DNA of 42,530 nucleotides from JBFEUI01 sp041547565 (GTDB taxonomy: Bacteria > Pseudomonadota > Gammaproteobacteria > Thiohalomonadales > Thiohalomonadaceae), in the NCBI GenBank assembly GCA_041547565.1, contig JBFEUI010000011.1, positions 1 to 42,530 on the forward strand. The letters run 5' to 3'. The translations under genes and the position numbers were made by a program. This document shows, in pieces, positions 16,518 to 24,990 of this stretch; the stretch's first letter is position 1; the number at the start of each line of letters is the position of its first letter. The notes beneath the pieces are model-generated. The model was not told the DNA's origin, did no database searches, and saw only the letters and a list, made by a program, of their open reading frames with translations.

Positions 16518-17855
16518 ATGTCAAACATCAGCAACACCAAGGTAGAAGCGGAGATCGTGTCCCTGCTCGAGAGCTTTGACGCGCCGGCGGTACTGTTGTC
16601 GCGCGACTACCAGATCCTCGTCGGCAACAAGCACTATCGCCACCAGTTCGGTGATGAGCCGGTGGAGCGCCATCAATTTTGTTACCAGGTCTCCCACCAC
16701 TATACCGTGCCCTGCGACCAGGCGGGTGAGAGCTGTCCTCTCAACGCGACGCTGGAGAGCGGACAACCGGCACGTGTACTTCACCTGCACCACACACCCC
16801 GCGGCGATGAACATGTAGACGTGGAGGCCTACCCGATTTTTGGCGATGATGGCGAGGCGCGCTATTTTCTCGAGGTGATCCGTTCCAGCCGCCTGGCCAG
16901 CCCCGACCCGCGTGCCTCGGGCCTGGTGGGACGCTCGCCCAGTTTCAACCGGGTGCTCGAACTGGTGCAGCGTGTGGCACCCAGCGAGGCGACGGTGCTG
17001 TTGCTGGGCGAGTCGGGCACGGGCAAGGAACTGGTTGCCGCGGCGGTGCACGAGGCGAGCGGGCGGGCCAAGGGACCGTTTGTACCGGTGGACTGCTCCG
17101 GGCTGACCGAGACGCTGTTCGAGAGCGAGCTGTTCGGCCATGAAAAGGGTGCCTTCACCGGTGCCCAGTCGCGCAAGATCGGCCTGGTTGAGGCGGCCAG
17201 CGGAGGCACGCTGTTTCTTGATGAAATCGGTGATGTCCCCCTGCCGCTGCAGGTCAAGCTGCTGCGGCTGCTGGAGACCGGCACCTACCGGCGGGTGGGT
17301 GGCATCGAGGCGCACAAGGCAGACTTTCGCCTGGTGTGCGCCACCCACCGCAGTGTGAAAAAAATGGTGCAGGAGGGCAGCTTCAGAAACGACCTGTTCT
17401 ATCGCATCAATGCCTTTCCGATTGAGTTGCCCTCCCTGCGTGAGCGCAAGGAGGACATACCGCTGCTGGTGGAAAATCTGCTGCGGCGCTGCAGCCCGGG
17501 CAGGAAGCTGCACCTGAACGCGGAGGCGATGGAGTGCCTGCACGCCTACGATTTCCCCGGCAACATTCGCGAGTTGCGCAATATCCTGGAGCGGGCCTCG
17601 CTGCTGGCCGATGGCGATGAGATTCGCCTGGAACACCTGCCGGGCGAGTGTTGCGAGCGCAGGACGGCAACAAGGGGGGGGGCTGGCGGTCTCCCTACCC
17701 AGTCAGCGGAGATTGTCACCCTGGATGAGGCCGAGAGGCGCTATCTGAATTGGGTACTGGCCCGCTACCATGGGGAGCGCAAGGACCTTGCCGCGGAGCT
17801 GGGGGTGAGCGAACGGACGCTGTACCGCAAGATCGAGGCGCTGAAAAAAGAGTAA
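16518..17855 (+). CDS. Sigma-54-dependent activator with Cys-rich PAS sensor
   Basis: A 445-residue enhancer-binding protein. The N-terminal PAS-like domain (about 10-130) has Cys55, His60, His61, Cys66 and Cys73 in a pattern ending CPLN, seen in PAS domains suspected to bind a metal, heme or Fe-S group. The AAA+ domain carries Walker A GESGTGKE (164-171), GAFTGA (211-216) for sigma-54 contact, and Walker B GTLFLDEIGD. A Fis-type HTH (LAAELGVSERTLYRKIEAL) ends the protein. There is no receiver domain and no kinase neighbour, so it probably senses directly. ATG 16518 starts the homologous part; an upstream ATG at 16422 would add 32 atypical residues. Confidence 0.9.
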   Translation: MSNISNTKVEAEIVSLLESFDAPAVLLSRDYQILVGNKHYRHQFGDEPVERHQFCYQVSHHYTVPCDQAGESCPLNATLESGQPARVLHLHHTPRGDEHVDVEAYPIFGDDGEARYFLEVIRSSRLASPDPRASGLVGRSPSFNRVLELVQRVAPSEATVLLLGESGTGKELVAAAVHEASGRAKGPFVPVDCSGLTETLFESELFGHEKGAFTGAQSRKIGLVEAASGGTLFLDEIGDVPLPLQVKLLRLLETGTYRRVGGIEAHKADFRLVCATHRSVKKMVQEGSFRNDLFYRINAFPIELPSLRERKEDIPLLVENLLRRCSPGRKLHLNAEAMECLHAYDFPGNIRELRNILERASLLADGDEIRLEHLPGECCERRTATRGGAGGLPTQSAEIVTLDEAERRYLNWVLARYHGERKDLAAELGVSERTLYRKIEALKKE

Positions 17856-17927
17856 TGTCCTGGGCAGGCATCCAGTGAACCTGTTGCATGAGGTGAGTGG
17901 TGTGCGGATTACAGTGGGACGGGGAAC

Positions 17928-19004
17928 GTGAAGCACCCCCACATCGTGGTTGCCATTTCCGGCCATGGCTACGGCCATGCCGCGCAGGTCGCCCCGGTGG
18001 TCAATGCCCTGTACCACGCGCTGCCGCAATTGCGTATTACTCTGCGTAGCGCTGTCCCTGAGCATTTTCTCACAGGCAGGATTGGCGCACCGTTCAACCT
18101 CCAGTATGCCGCCGATGACTTTGGCATGGTGCAGGACAGTGCATTCGAGGTTGCATTGGAGGCCAGCTGCCAGGCCTATCTTGAGCTGGAGCGGCAGTGG
18201 GACAGGCAGGTGGCAGCGGTGGCAGAGGAGTTGGCGGCGCTGGCCCCCGACCTGCTGCTTGCCGATATCCCCTATCTCACCATCGCGGCGGCGAAAAGCC
18301 TGGGCATCCCCGCGGTGGCCCTGTGCTGCCTGAACTGGGCGGATATCTACGGACACTACTGCTGCGACAGGCCCGAGGTGGCAGCGGTCAGGACGCGCAT
18401 CCGTGACAGCTACAACAGTGCGGAGCGTTTTTTGCAAACGGAACCGTTCATGGCCATGCCGGGGCTGGATAACCTGCAGCCTATCGGGCCGGTGGCCGCC
18501 GCCTCGCGCCCGCAACGCGCCGTGATCGATCGCACCACAGGCATTGCCCCGGATGAGAAACTGGTGCTGGTGGCCCTCGGCGGCGTGGCGACCCGCATCC
18601 CGACAGCGCGCTGGCCGCGCCTGCCGGGGATAAGGTTTATTGTCCAGGCTGACTGGCAGGTGCAGCGGGAGGATGCGATCACCCTGGAGTCGCTGCCGTT
18701 GTCATTCGGCGAGGTACTCGCCTCCTGCGATGCCTTCCTGACCAAACCCGGTTACGGCGCCTTTACCGAGGCGGCGGTGAACGGTGTGCCGGTGCTCTAT
18801 ATTCCCCGTGACGACTGGCCGGAGCAGCCGTATCTGGTGCGCTGGCTGGAGCGCTACGGTCGCTGTGTCCGGGTCAGCCGCAGGCAGGTCGAGCAGGGGG
18901 GCTTTGGCGATGAGCTGCTGCGGTTGTTGCAGGCACCCCCCTACCCGCCTGTGGTGCCGACAGGAGTGGGCCAGGCGGTCGAGGTGTTGCAGGCCTATCT
19001 TTGA
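17928..19004 (+). CDS. MurG/UGT-like glycosyltransferase, GT-B fold
   Basis: A 358-residue soluble protein starting at GTG 17928 (GGGGA before it). The N-terminal half has VVAISGHGYGHAAQVAPVVNAL, the glycine-rich acceptor loop of GT-B enzymes. The C-terminal half has the donor-side pattern SCDAFLTKPGYGAFTEAAVNGVPVLYIPRD, as in MurG and MGDG synthase. It lacks hydrophobic membrane-association patches that would fix it as MurG, and the real murG normally lies in the dcw cluster, so this is a different transferase or nucleotide-sugar-dependent enzyme. The context (sigma-54 regulator before, dsbB after) does not reveal a substrate. Confidence 0.72.
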   Translation: MKHPHIVVAISGHGYGHAAQVAPVVNALYHALPQLRITLRSAVPEHFLTGRIGAPFNLQYAADDFGMVQDSAFEVALEASCQAYLELERQWDRQVAAVAEELAALAPDLLLADIPYLTIAAAKSLGIPAVALCCLNWADIYGHYCCDRPEVAAVRTRIRDSYNSAERFLQTEPFMAMPGLDNLQPIGPVAAASRPQRAVIDRTTGIAPDEKLVLVALGGVATRIPTARWPRLPGIRFIVQADWQVQREDAITLESLPLSFGEVLASCDAFLTKPGYGAFTEAAVNGVPVLYIPRDDWPEQPYLVRWLERYGRCVRVSRRQVEQGGFGDELLRLLQAPPYPPVVPTGVGQAVEVLQAYL

Positions 19005-19073
19005 CCGCCGGGCCATGGTACAAGTGGTGCTATGATTGATGCACCGCCAACCGAATAACAACAAAGTACCGCC

Positions 19074-19562
19074 ATGCCACAGCAACGCCATGTCTTTCTC
19101 TACGCCTTGATCGCCTGTGTCGGCCTTGTCGCCATGGCACTCTATTTTCAGCACGTGAAGGGGCTGGAGCCGTGCCCGCTGTGTATCTTTCAGCGTGTGG
19201 CGGTTATCGCGACCGGCGTGGTGATGCTGCTGGGCTTTGTGCACAATCCGTTCTCGCACTTCGGCCGTGCCGTGTATGGTGCCCTGACGGTGCTGAGCGC
19301 CGGCACCGGCCTCGCCATCGCCGGCCGCCAGGTCTGGCTGCAGCACCTGCCCGCCGATCAGGTGCCGGAGTGCGGCCCCGGACTCGACTACATGCTGGAG
19401 GTGTTTCCCCTGCAGGATGTGGTGGAGAAGGTGTTGCGCGGCTCGGGGGAGTGCGCCGAGGTGCAGTGGGTATTTCTGGGGCTGTCCATGCCCGAGTGGA
19501 TGCTGGGCGTGTTCGGCGCGTTTGTCCTGCTGGGGCTCTACCTGATGTTGGTACGGGATTGA
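19074..19562 (+). CDS. dsbB: Disulfide bond formation protein B
   Basis: A 162-residue inner-membrane protein with four helices. The two redox pairs are present: CPLC at Cys34 and Cys37 in the first periplasmic loop, and Cys100 plus Cys127 in the second. DsbB reoxidises DsbA and passes electrons to ubiquinone. The Arg-x2-x-region after CPLC (CPLCIFQR) and GRQVWLQH are typical. The gene ends 50 bases before a convergent gene. Exported c-type cytochromes and copper proteins encoded in this window depend on periplasmic thiol chemistry, though no specific link is shown. Confidence 0.94.
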   Translation: MPQQRHVFLYALIACVGLVAMALYFQHVKGLEPCPLCIFQRVAVIATGVVMLLGFVHNPFSHFGRAVYGALTVLSAGTGLAIAGRQVWLQHLPADQVPECGPGLDYMLEVFPLQDVVEKVLRGSGECAEVQWVFLGLSMPEWMLGVFGAFVLLGLYLMLVRD

Positions 19563-19612
19563 GGCCGTCCCCATTGCCGCTTCGCGTTGCCGGTTAACGC
19601 TTTGCAGAAGGC

Positions 19613-19867
19613 TCAGTGCGTGCGTTCCCAGATAAGTTGACCGTCCTTGAAGACCTGCTTGATTCGGTGCAGAGGCACGGTGTGCAGCACACCTGACTCG
19701 TCGATAAACTGGAAATCGAAGCGGTCGTCCTTGTCGAAAAGCATCTCGCCCACCGCCACGCGGATGATTTCACCCTCGAGCCTGTCGTAGTAGCCGATGG
19801 TGAAGTCGGCAGCGCCGTAGCGCTCGTCCCAGCGGATGCGGTTGAGCAGTTCATGGATCGGGATCAT
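19613..19867 (-). CDS. DUF504 / MJ1316-type RNA-repair-associated domain protein
   Basis: An 84-residue protein consisting only of the DUF504 (MJ1316) domain: IPIHELLNRIRWDERYG, then FTIGYYDRLEGEIIRVAV, then VPLHRIKQVFKDGQLIWER. The domain is proposed to recognise cyclic phosphate RNA ends and is found beside or fused to RNA ligase and 2',5'-phosphodiesterase proteins. Here none of those are adjacent. It is the last gene of the importer operon, starting 10 bases after the ATPase stop with GAGG before ATG. Why it sits there is unknown. Confidence 0.8.
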   Translation of the reverse strand: MIPIHELLNRIRWDERYGAADFTIGYYDRLEGEIIRVAVGEMLFDKDDRFDFQFIDESGVLHTVPLHRIKQVFKDGQLIWERTH

Positions 19868-19877
19868 GCAGGCCTCT

Positions 19878-20678
19878 TCACTGCTGTGCGGCCCCCAGCG
19901 TCATCGAGCCGATCACCTCCTCCTGTACCAGGTCCCAGATATGGCGCTTCAATGCCAGGAAACGATCGGTCAGCTGCACCTCCAGCTTGCGCGGGCGCGG
20001 CAGGTCGTTGTCGTAGATCGCCTTGACCCGCCCGGGTCGGGCCGACATGACCACCAGGCGGTCACTGAGGATCAGCGCCTCGTCGATGGAGTGGGTAATG
20101 AAGATGACCGTCTTGCCCGACTGCTGCACGATATTCAGCAGTTCCTGCTGCATCACCTGGCGGGTCATCGCGTCGAGCGCGGCAAACGGCTCGTCGCACA
20201 GCAGCACCTCCGGCTCATTGGCCAGGGCGCGGCTCAATGCAACACGCTGTTGCATGCCGCCGGACAACTCGCCGGGATAGGCCTGCTCGAAGCCCTGCAG
20301 GCCGACCAGTTCGATCCAGTGCTGGGCCTTCGCCAGGCGTGCCCTGCGCGACATGCCCGCCAGCCTCGGGCCGAACGCGACATTCTCCCGCACCGTCATC
20401 CACGGAAACAGGGCATAGTTCTGGAAGATCATGCCGCAACGCGGTTCGATGGCGCTGATAGGCTGCCCCTCCAGCAGGACCTGTCCGGCCGTCGGCTGGA
20501 TGAAGCCGGCCACCATGTTGAGAAAGGTGCTCTTGCCGCAGCCCGAGGCACCGACGATGACCACCACCTCGCCGCGTTCGATATCGAGCGAGAAATCCTC
20601 CACTGCGTCGACCTTGCCCTTGCGTGTGACAAAGGTCATCGAGAGCCCCCGGGCACGGATCAGGGCATCGGTGCTCAC
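19878..20678 (-). CDS. ABC importer ATPase (SsuB/TauB/NrtD-like)
   Basis: A 266-residue nucleotide-binding subunit. Walker A GASGCGKST, Q-loop FQNYALFPW, signature LSGGMQQR, Walker B EVLLCDEPFAALD and switch His in ITHSIDEA are all intact. The GTG start at 20678 overlaps the permease stop by four bases (GTGA); the frame stays open far upstream but that part lies inside the permease gene in another frame. With the permease and lipoprotein it forms an aliphatic sulfonate/taurine/nitrate class importer. Substrate is not determined by this subunit. Confidence 0.92.
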   Translation of the reverse strand: MSTDALIRARGLSMTFVTRKGKVDAVEDFSLDIERGEVVVIVGASGCGKSTFLNMVAGFIQPTAGQVLLEGQPISAIEPRCGMIFQNYALFPWMTVRENVAFGPRLAGMSRRARLAKAQHWIELVGLQGFEQAYPGELSGGMQQRVALSRALANEPEVLLCDEPFAALDAMTRQVMQQELLNIVQQSGKTVIFITHSIDEALILSDRLVVMSARPGRVKAIYDNDLPRPRKLEVQLTDRFLALKRHIWDLVQEEVIGSMTLGAAQQ

Positions 20679-21460
20679 CGCAGCCGCTCCTTCTCCCACG
20701 GTACCAGCACCCTTTCCATCACGCGAAACACGATATCGAGCAGCAGCACGGTCAGGCTGATGGATAGCATGCCGACCAGCACCTGTCCGGTATCGGACCA
20801 CTCCTTGGCAGTCCAGATGCGAAAGCCGAGCCCCGAGTTGGCCCCCACCATCTCGGCCGAGATGACACAGGTCCAGGCGATGGCAAGGACCACCTTCAGC
20901 CCGCTCAGGATGTTGGGCAGGGCGCCGGGCAGGACCACGTGCCGCAGCACCTGCAGGCGGCTGGCGCCCAGGTTGCGCGCGGCCAGTATCAGCGTCTGGT
21001 CGATGCGCATGGTGGCATCGGTGGTATAGACCAGCACCGAGGCGAAGCTGCCCATGAAGACGATGGCGTACTTCTGCTGCTCGTCGATGCCGAGCCAGAG
21101 CATGGAGAGGGGGATCCAGGAGAGGGCGGGCAGGGGACGGATGATGGAGATGATTGGATTGAGGGCCGCCCGTACCGTCGGATTGACCCCCATCAGCAGG
21201 CCGCATGGCACGCCCACCATGGCGCTGAGCAGAAAACCGGTCAGCACCCGGCTGGCGCTCATCTTCACATCGTGCCACAGCACCGCCTCCGGCCCGGTGG
21301 CCAGTTCGCCCATGCGCTGCAGTACCTGCGTCGGGGCGGGGAGAAAAAACGGATCAATGAGGCCGAGCCGCACCACCCCCTCCCACAACAGCAGAAACCC
21401 GAGCAGCCCCAGCGCCCCGATGCTCACGGCGCGCCAGAGATCTAGTTCCCGTCCGTTCAC
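20675..21460 (-). CDS. ABC importer permease (SsuC/TauC/NrtB-like)
   Basis: A 261-residue membrane protein with about six helices. The EAA loop that docks the ATPase reads AARNLGASRLQVLRHVVLPGALPNI at about 161-185. The N-terminal LLWEGVVRLGLIDPFFLPAPTQV and the later GLGFRIWTAKEW are typical of the SsuC/TauC branch. It is flanked by the substrate-binding lipoprotein gene (stop one base before its start codon) and the ATPase (four-base overlap). Confidence 0.92.
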   Translation of the reverse strand: MNGRELDLWRAVSIGALGLLGFLLLWEGVVRLGLIDPFFLPAPTQVLQRMGELATGPEAVLWHDVKMSASRVLTGFLLSAMVGVPCGLLMGVNPTVRAALNPIISIIRPLPALSWIPLSMLWLGIDEQQKYAIVFMGSFASVLVYTTDATMRIDQTLILAARNLGASRLQVLRHVVLPGALPNILSGLKVVLAIAWTCVISAEMVGANSGLGFRIWTAKEWSDTGQVLVGMLSISLTVLLLDIVFRVMERVLVPWEKERLR

Positions 21461-21461
21461 C

Positions 21462-22481
21462 TTACTTTGCCTCGGCGGCCGGTTGCAGCAGGTCGAGTCT
21501 GACCCACTGGCGGAAGTCGGGTTTGCGCGGTATCGCCTTCATCTGCCCGTGCAGGATGTCGAGCAGATAGTCGACCTGCGGAAACATCCCCGCCTCGCTC
21601 ATCACCCGTTGCTGTGCCGCCTGCCCCTGCCAGACGAACTTTTCCAGGTTGGAGCGAATCAGCGCCAGATCTTGCTGGATGTAGCGTTGGTGCACCGCGG
21701 CCGCCGCCTCATCGGGGTGTGCACCGACCCACTCCAGCGCCTCGAAGTAGGCCTGCAGGAAACGCCGCGTGCGCTCCGGGTCGGCATCGGCCCAGGCCTT
21801 GCCCACGATCAGCACGTCGGGGCCGGTCATGGTGCCGAAGCGGCGGTAGAAAATGGTGTCGGTATCCATCGCCAGCACCGTGGCGCCCTCCACCGCCCTG
21901 AGCTGGGAGAAACCCGGCTCCCAGATCAATGCCGCATCCACATTGCCGGCACGGAATACGGCGGGCACGTCACCGACCTCGAGATTAACCACCTGCACAT
22001 CGCGCTGCGGGTCCAGGCCGTGCTGGCTGAGCAGCAGGCGGCAGGTGACATCCACCGATGAGCCGAAGGGAAAGCCGATCTTCTTGCCGCGCAGTTGCTC
22101 GAAACGGGTGATGCCGGGGCCGGCGACCAGCCCCTCGAAACCGGGCGCGATGTCCTGGTTGCCGACCCAGTAGAAGCGGCGGTTGCCCTGGGCCATGGCA
22201 CTGAGCATGGCGATCTCCCCCAGGCTGGCAAACTGCGCCTCGCCCGAGGAGATGGAGTTGAGCCGGTCCATGCTCTTGCCGATAAAGCGCCACTCCACAT
22301 CAAAGCCGTGGCGTTTGAATATCCCCCGCTCGATGCCGACCCACACCGGGATATGGCCATACCACTGTGAGCCGACGGCAATGACGCTGTTGTCTTTGCC
22401 GCTCTTTGGCTCCTGGCCGCAGCCGGTCAGCAGCGGCAGGCAAAGCGCAAAGAACAGGGTGGGCAAAATGGCACGTTTCAT
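21462..22481 (-). CDS. ABC importer substrate-binding lipoprotein (SsuA/TauA-like)
   Basis: A 339-residue lipoprotein with signal 1-20 and lipobox LTGC. The mature protein has the NMT1/SsuA fold: GSQWYGHIPVWVGIERGIFKRHGFDV, then IGFPFGSSVDVTCRLLLSQHGL and VFRAGNVDAALIWEPGF. The family binds sulfonates, taurine, nitrate or pyrimidine precursors; I see no residue set that decides which. An AAGGAT site precedes the ATG. First gene of a four-gene operon with permease, ATPase and the DUF504 protein. Confidence 0.9.
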   Translation of the reverse strand: MKRAILPTLFFALCLPLLTGCGQEPKSGKDNSVIAVGSQWYGHIPVWVGIERGIFKRHGFDVEWRFIGKSMDRLNSISSGEAQFASLGEIAMLSAMAQGNRRFYWVGNQDIAPGFEGLVAGPGITRFEQLRGKKIGFPFGSSVDVTCRLLLSQHGLDPQRDVQVVNLEVGDVPAVFRAGNVDAALIWEPGFSQLRAVEGATVLAMDTDTIFYRRFGTMTGPDVLIVGKAWADADPERTRRFLQAYFEALEWVGAHPDEAAAAVHQRYIQQDLALIRSNLEKFVWQGQAAQQRVMSEAGMFPQVDYLLDILHGQMKAIPRKPDFRQWVRLDLLQPAAEAK

Positions 22482-22819
22482 CGGGTGGGTATCCTTGCGG
22501 CGCGAATGGGCACAGTTCCCTAAGTGTTAGCCGCGAATGGCTGGTGCGCAAGAATCGATGCACGGCTATCGCGCAGCAGCTGAGCGGCTAATTGCGCGAT
22601 ACGGTACTACGTTGGTGAAACGCTTCGGACTGGTGCACCTCAGCGGCGCAACGAGCTGCTAGAGGTAAGTGTTGCGCACCGATATGGTGCGCGCCGTCTG
22701 TTGTGTGTGACGGCCTCCTGCACCACACGGTCAGTGTGCACTGTTTTTTTGCACCTTTGGCCTGGAACTTGCCATGTAAGGGGCAGTATAGACACGCATG
22801 GGCATAAAAGGTGGAAGCG
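22482..22819. other. 338-base intergenic region between divergent importer and glgC genes
   Basis: No convincing gene. It should hold both divergent promoters. Two hairpin-forming inverted repeats stand out: GCGCACC-GATAT-GGTGCGC at 22674-22692 and GCCGTC / GACGGC around 22692-22715. A further GGTGCGCAA copy occurs near 22541, opposite in orientation to the TTGCGCACC arm at 22672. They could be operators or an mRNA structure. A sigma-54-like element at 22758-22772 is listed separately. Confidence 0.5.
22758..22772 (+). promoter_or_regulatory. Possible sigma-54 promoter upstream of glgC
   Basis: TGGCCTGGAACTTGC has GG and GC at the -24/-12 spacing and keeps TGGC, the inner GG and TTGC of the consensus TGGCAC-N5-TTGC, with two changes after TGGC. 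It lies 48 bases before the glgC start. A sigma-54 activator is encoded about 5 kb upstream. A chance match cannot be excluded in GC-rich DNA. Confidence 0.35.
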
Positions 22820-24043
22820 ATGCTGGACAACTGCTTAACAATCATCCTGGCAGGCGGTGTGGGACGCCGTCTAACCCCTCTGACTGCGGAACGCGCCAAA
22901 CCGGCGGTGCCGTTTGGCGGCAAGTATCGCATTATCGATTTCTGCCTGAGCAACTGCCTGCACTCGGGTCTGCGCCGGGTGCTGGTGCTGACCCAATACA
23001 AATCCCACTCGCTGCAAAAACACCTGCGCGACGGCTGGTCGATCTTCAACCCCGAGGTGGGCGAGTACATTACCACCGTGCCGCCACAGATGCGCAAGGG
23101 CGAACAGTGGTACCAGGGCACCGCCGATGCGGTGTACCAGAACCTCTACCTGCTCGAGCGCAGCGGGGCCGATTCTGTGCTGGTCCTCTCGGCCGATCAC
23201 GTCTACCGCATGGATTATGCCCAGCTTTTGAAAACGCACCGCAAATCCGGTGCCGCCGTGACGGTCGCGGCGAAGCCGGTGACACTGGAAGAGGCCAGGG
23301 GCTTTGGGGTGATGGCGGTCGATGCCGCGAACCGCATTACGGCGTTTGAGGAGAAGCCGGATCACCCCGGACCGATGCCCGGTGTTCCCGGGCATGCGCT
23401 GGCTTCGATGGGCATCTATGTCTTCTCCCTGCCGCTGCTGCTGGAGCAGCTGGAGCGGGATCACCAACGGGCCGACTCCAGCCATGACTTCGGCAAGGAC
23501 ATTTTGCCGGTGCTGATCAATACACATCATGTCGGTGCCTACCTGTTCGGCGGTGCAGAGGGGCGAGTAAGCCCCGACAACTACTGGCGCGATGTGGGGA
23601 CGCTGGACGCCTATTACGAGGCGAACATGGAGCTGCTAAAACCGGTACCCAGTCTGGACCTCTACCAGGAGGACTGGCCGATCCGCAGCTACCAGCCGCA
23701 GACGCCGCCGGCCCGCACCGTGCCGGGCCGGTATGGCACCGAGGGGATATCGATTAACTCCATCGTGTCGGGCGGCACCATCATCTCGGGGGGCAACGTG
23801 CAGAATTCGATTCTGTTTCCCAGGGTGTTTGTCGCGGAGGAAGCGTTTGTGGAAAACGCCATATTGTTAAACGGTGTTAGCGTGGGCGAACGGGCACAAC
23901 TGAACAACTGCATTGTCGACAAGGATGTGGAGATCCCGCCGGGCGAGATGATTGGCCACGATCGGCAGCGTGATGCCGAACGCTTTCCGATCACGGAGAA
24001 GGGCGTGGTTGTGGTGCCATGCGGGTATCGTTTTGAAGCATGA
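22820..24043 (+). CDS. glgC: Glucose-1-phosphate adenylyltransferase
   Basis: A 407-residue ADP-glucose pyrophosphorylase. N-terminal nucleotide loop AGGVGRRLTPLT, the activator/substrate region RAKPAVPFGGKYRIIDF, YQGTADAVYQN, the metal-binding VLSADHVYRMDY and the glucose-1-P site FEEKPD are present. The C-terminal third is a left-handed beta helix. It makes ADP-glucose for glycogen. ATG 22820 has AAAGGTGG upstream; the in-frame GTG 22811 lies within that ribosome site and is less likely. No glgA or glgB is adjacent. Storage glycogen genes with remote partners are common. Confidence 0.95.
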   Translation: MLDNCLTIILAGGVGRRLTPLTAERAKPAVPFGGKYRIIDFCLSNCLHSGLRRVLVLTQYKSHSLQKHLRDGWSIFNPEVGEYITTVPPQMRKGEQWYQGTADAVYQNLYLLERSGADSVLVLSADHVYRMDYAQLLKTHRKSGAAVTVAAKPVTLEEARGFGVMAVDAANRITAFEEKPDHPGPMPGVPGHALASMGIYVFSLPLLLEQLERDHQRADSSHDFGKDILPVLINTHHVGAYLFGGAEGRVSPDNYWRDVGTLDAYYEANMELLKPVPSLDLYQEDWPIRSYQPQTPPARTVPGRYGTEGISINSIVSGGTIISGGNVQNSILFPRVFVAEEAFVENAILLNGVSVGERAQLNNCIVDKDVEIPPGEMIGHDRQRDAERFPITEKGVVVVPCGYRFEA

Positions 24044-24155
24044 GGCACCTCGAGGCGTCCGGCTGGTGCCCCCTTGATCCGAAGCGCTGCGGCAGCTGCC
24101 TGCCCGGCACGGGCAGATGTTATCATTGCGTGATAGCGTTTGCTGGAGAGACCTT

Positions 24156-24770
24156 ATGTTTACAGGAATTGTACAGGGCACCGCGGAAGTGCTGGCGATC
24201 ACCGAAAAGGAGAATTTCCGCACCCACCTGGTGCGCCTGCCCGAGAGCATGTTGACCGGACTACAGGCTGGCGCCTCCGTGGCCCACAACGGCTGCTGTC
24301 TGACCGTTACCCGTATCGACGGTGACAAGGTAGCCTTCGACCTGATGCATGAGACCCTGCGAGTCACCAACCTCGGTGAGTTGGAAGTGGGCGACAGGGT
24401 CAATGTGGAACGCGCCGCACGCTACGGCGATGACATCGGTGGCCACCCGATGTCGGGGCACATCATTGCCACGGCTGAGGTGACGCGGGTAGTCGAAAGC
24501 GAAAACAACCACCAGGTCTGGTTTCGCTTGCAGGATGATTTGATGAAGTACGTCTTTACCAAGGGCTACATCGGCATCGACGGCATCAGCCTGACGGTGG
24601 GCGAGGTGAACGGCAATGAATTTAACGTCAACCTGATCCCGGAGACTTTGGAACGCACCAATATCGGCAGCAGGCAGGTCGGCGATCGCATCAACATCGA
24701 GATCGATCCGCAGACCCAGGCCATCGTCGATACCGTGGAGCGGGTGATGGAAAGTCGAAAATATGGGTAA
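24156..24770 (+). CDS. ribE: Riboflavin synthase, alpha chain
   Basis: A 204-residue protein with the two tandem lumazine-binding repeats of riboflavin synthase: MFTGIVQGTAEV with NGCCLTV and HPMSGHI in the first, and KGYIGIDGISLTVGEV with IPETLERTNI in the second. It dismutates two 6,7-dimethyl-8-ribityllumazine molecules to riboflavin. ATG 24156 has GGAGAG upstream; the 13-codon extension to 24117 lacks family residues. No FMN riboswitch-like leader was recognised in the 112 bases upstream. The rest of the rib operon is elsewhere. Confidence 0.95.
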   Translation: MFTGIVQGTAEVLAITEKENFRTHLVRLPESMLTGLQAGASVAHNGCCLTVTRIDGDKVAFDLMHETLRVTNLGELEVGDRVNVERAARYGDDIGGHPMSGHIIATAEVTRVVESENNHQVWFRLQDDLMKYVFTKGYIGIDGISLTVGEVNGNEFNVNLIPETLERTNIGSRQVGDRINIEIDPQTQAIVDTVERVMESRKYG

Positions 24771-24859
24771 CCAAAACAGGAAAATATCTTAATGATTTTG
24801 TAACAGGCAGCCGGTAGTCTTTTATACCAAGTCTAAGACAGGGAAATTGGAGAACAGGT

Positions 24860-24973
24860 ATGACGGACGCACTGGAGTACGCCTCTCTTGGTATCGGCAC
24901 GCTGTTGATATTGCTGCCCATCTGGGGCATCACCGCCGCGCTCACGGTATATGTGGTACAGATATTTTTCTGA
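24860..24973 (+). CDS. 37-residue hydrophobic membrane peptide
   Basis: A short frame starting MTDALEYASLGIGTLLILL and ending VVQIFF, with a stop at 24971. GGAG lies eight bases before the ATG. The middle 24 residues form one strong membrane helix, preceded by an acidic N-terminus. A possible promoter (TTGTAA at 24798 and TATACC at 24823, spacing 19) precedes it, so it may have its own transcript after ribE. Its function is unknown; small single-helix proteins often stabilise a membrane complex. Confidence 0.55.
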   Translation: MTDALEYASLGIGTLLILLPIWGITAALTVYVVQIFF

Positions 24974-24990
24974 TGGCGGCCGGGCAGCGT

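Noticed and set aside
19878..21278. A long open frame extending the ABC ATPase by 200 residues upstream
   Set aside because: The extra part is Arg/Gly/His-rich and antiparallel in character to the permease gene that occupies the same DNA; the GTG at 20678 with a four-base overlap is the normal start.
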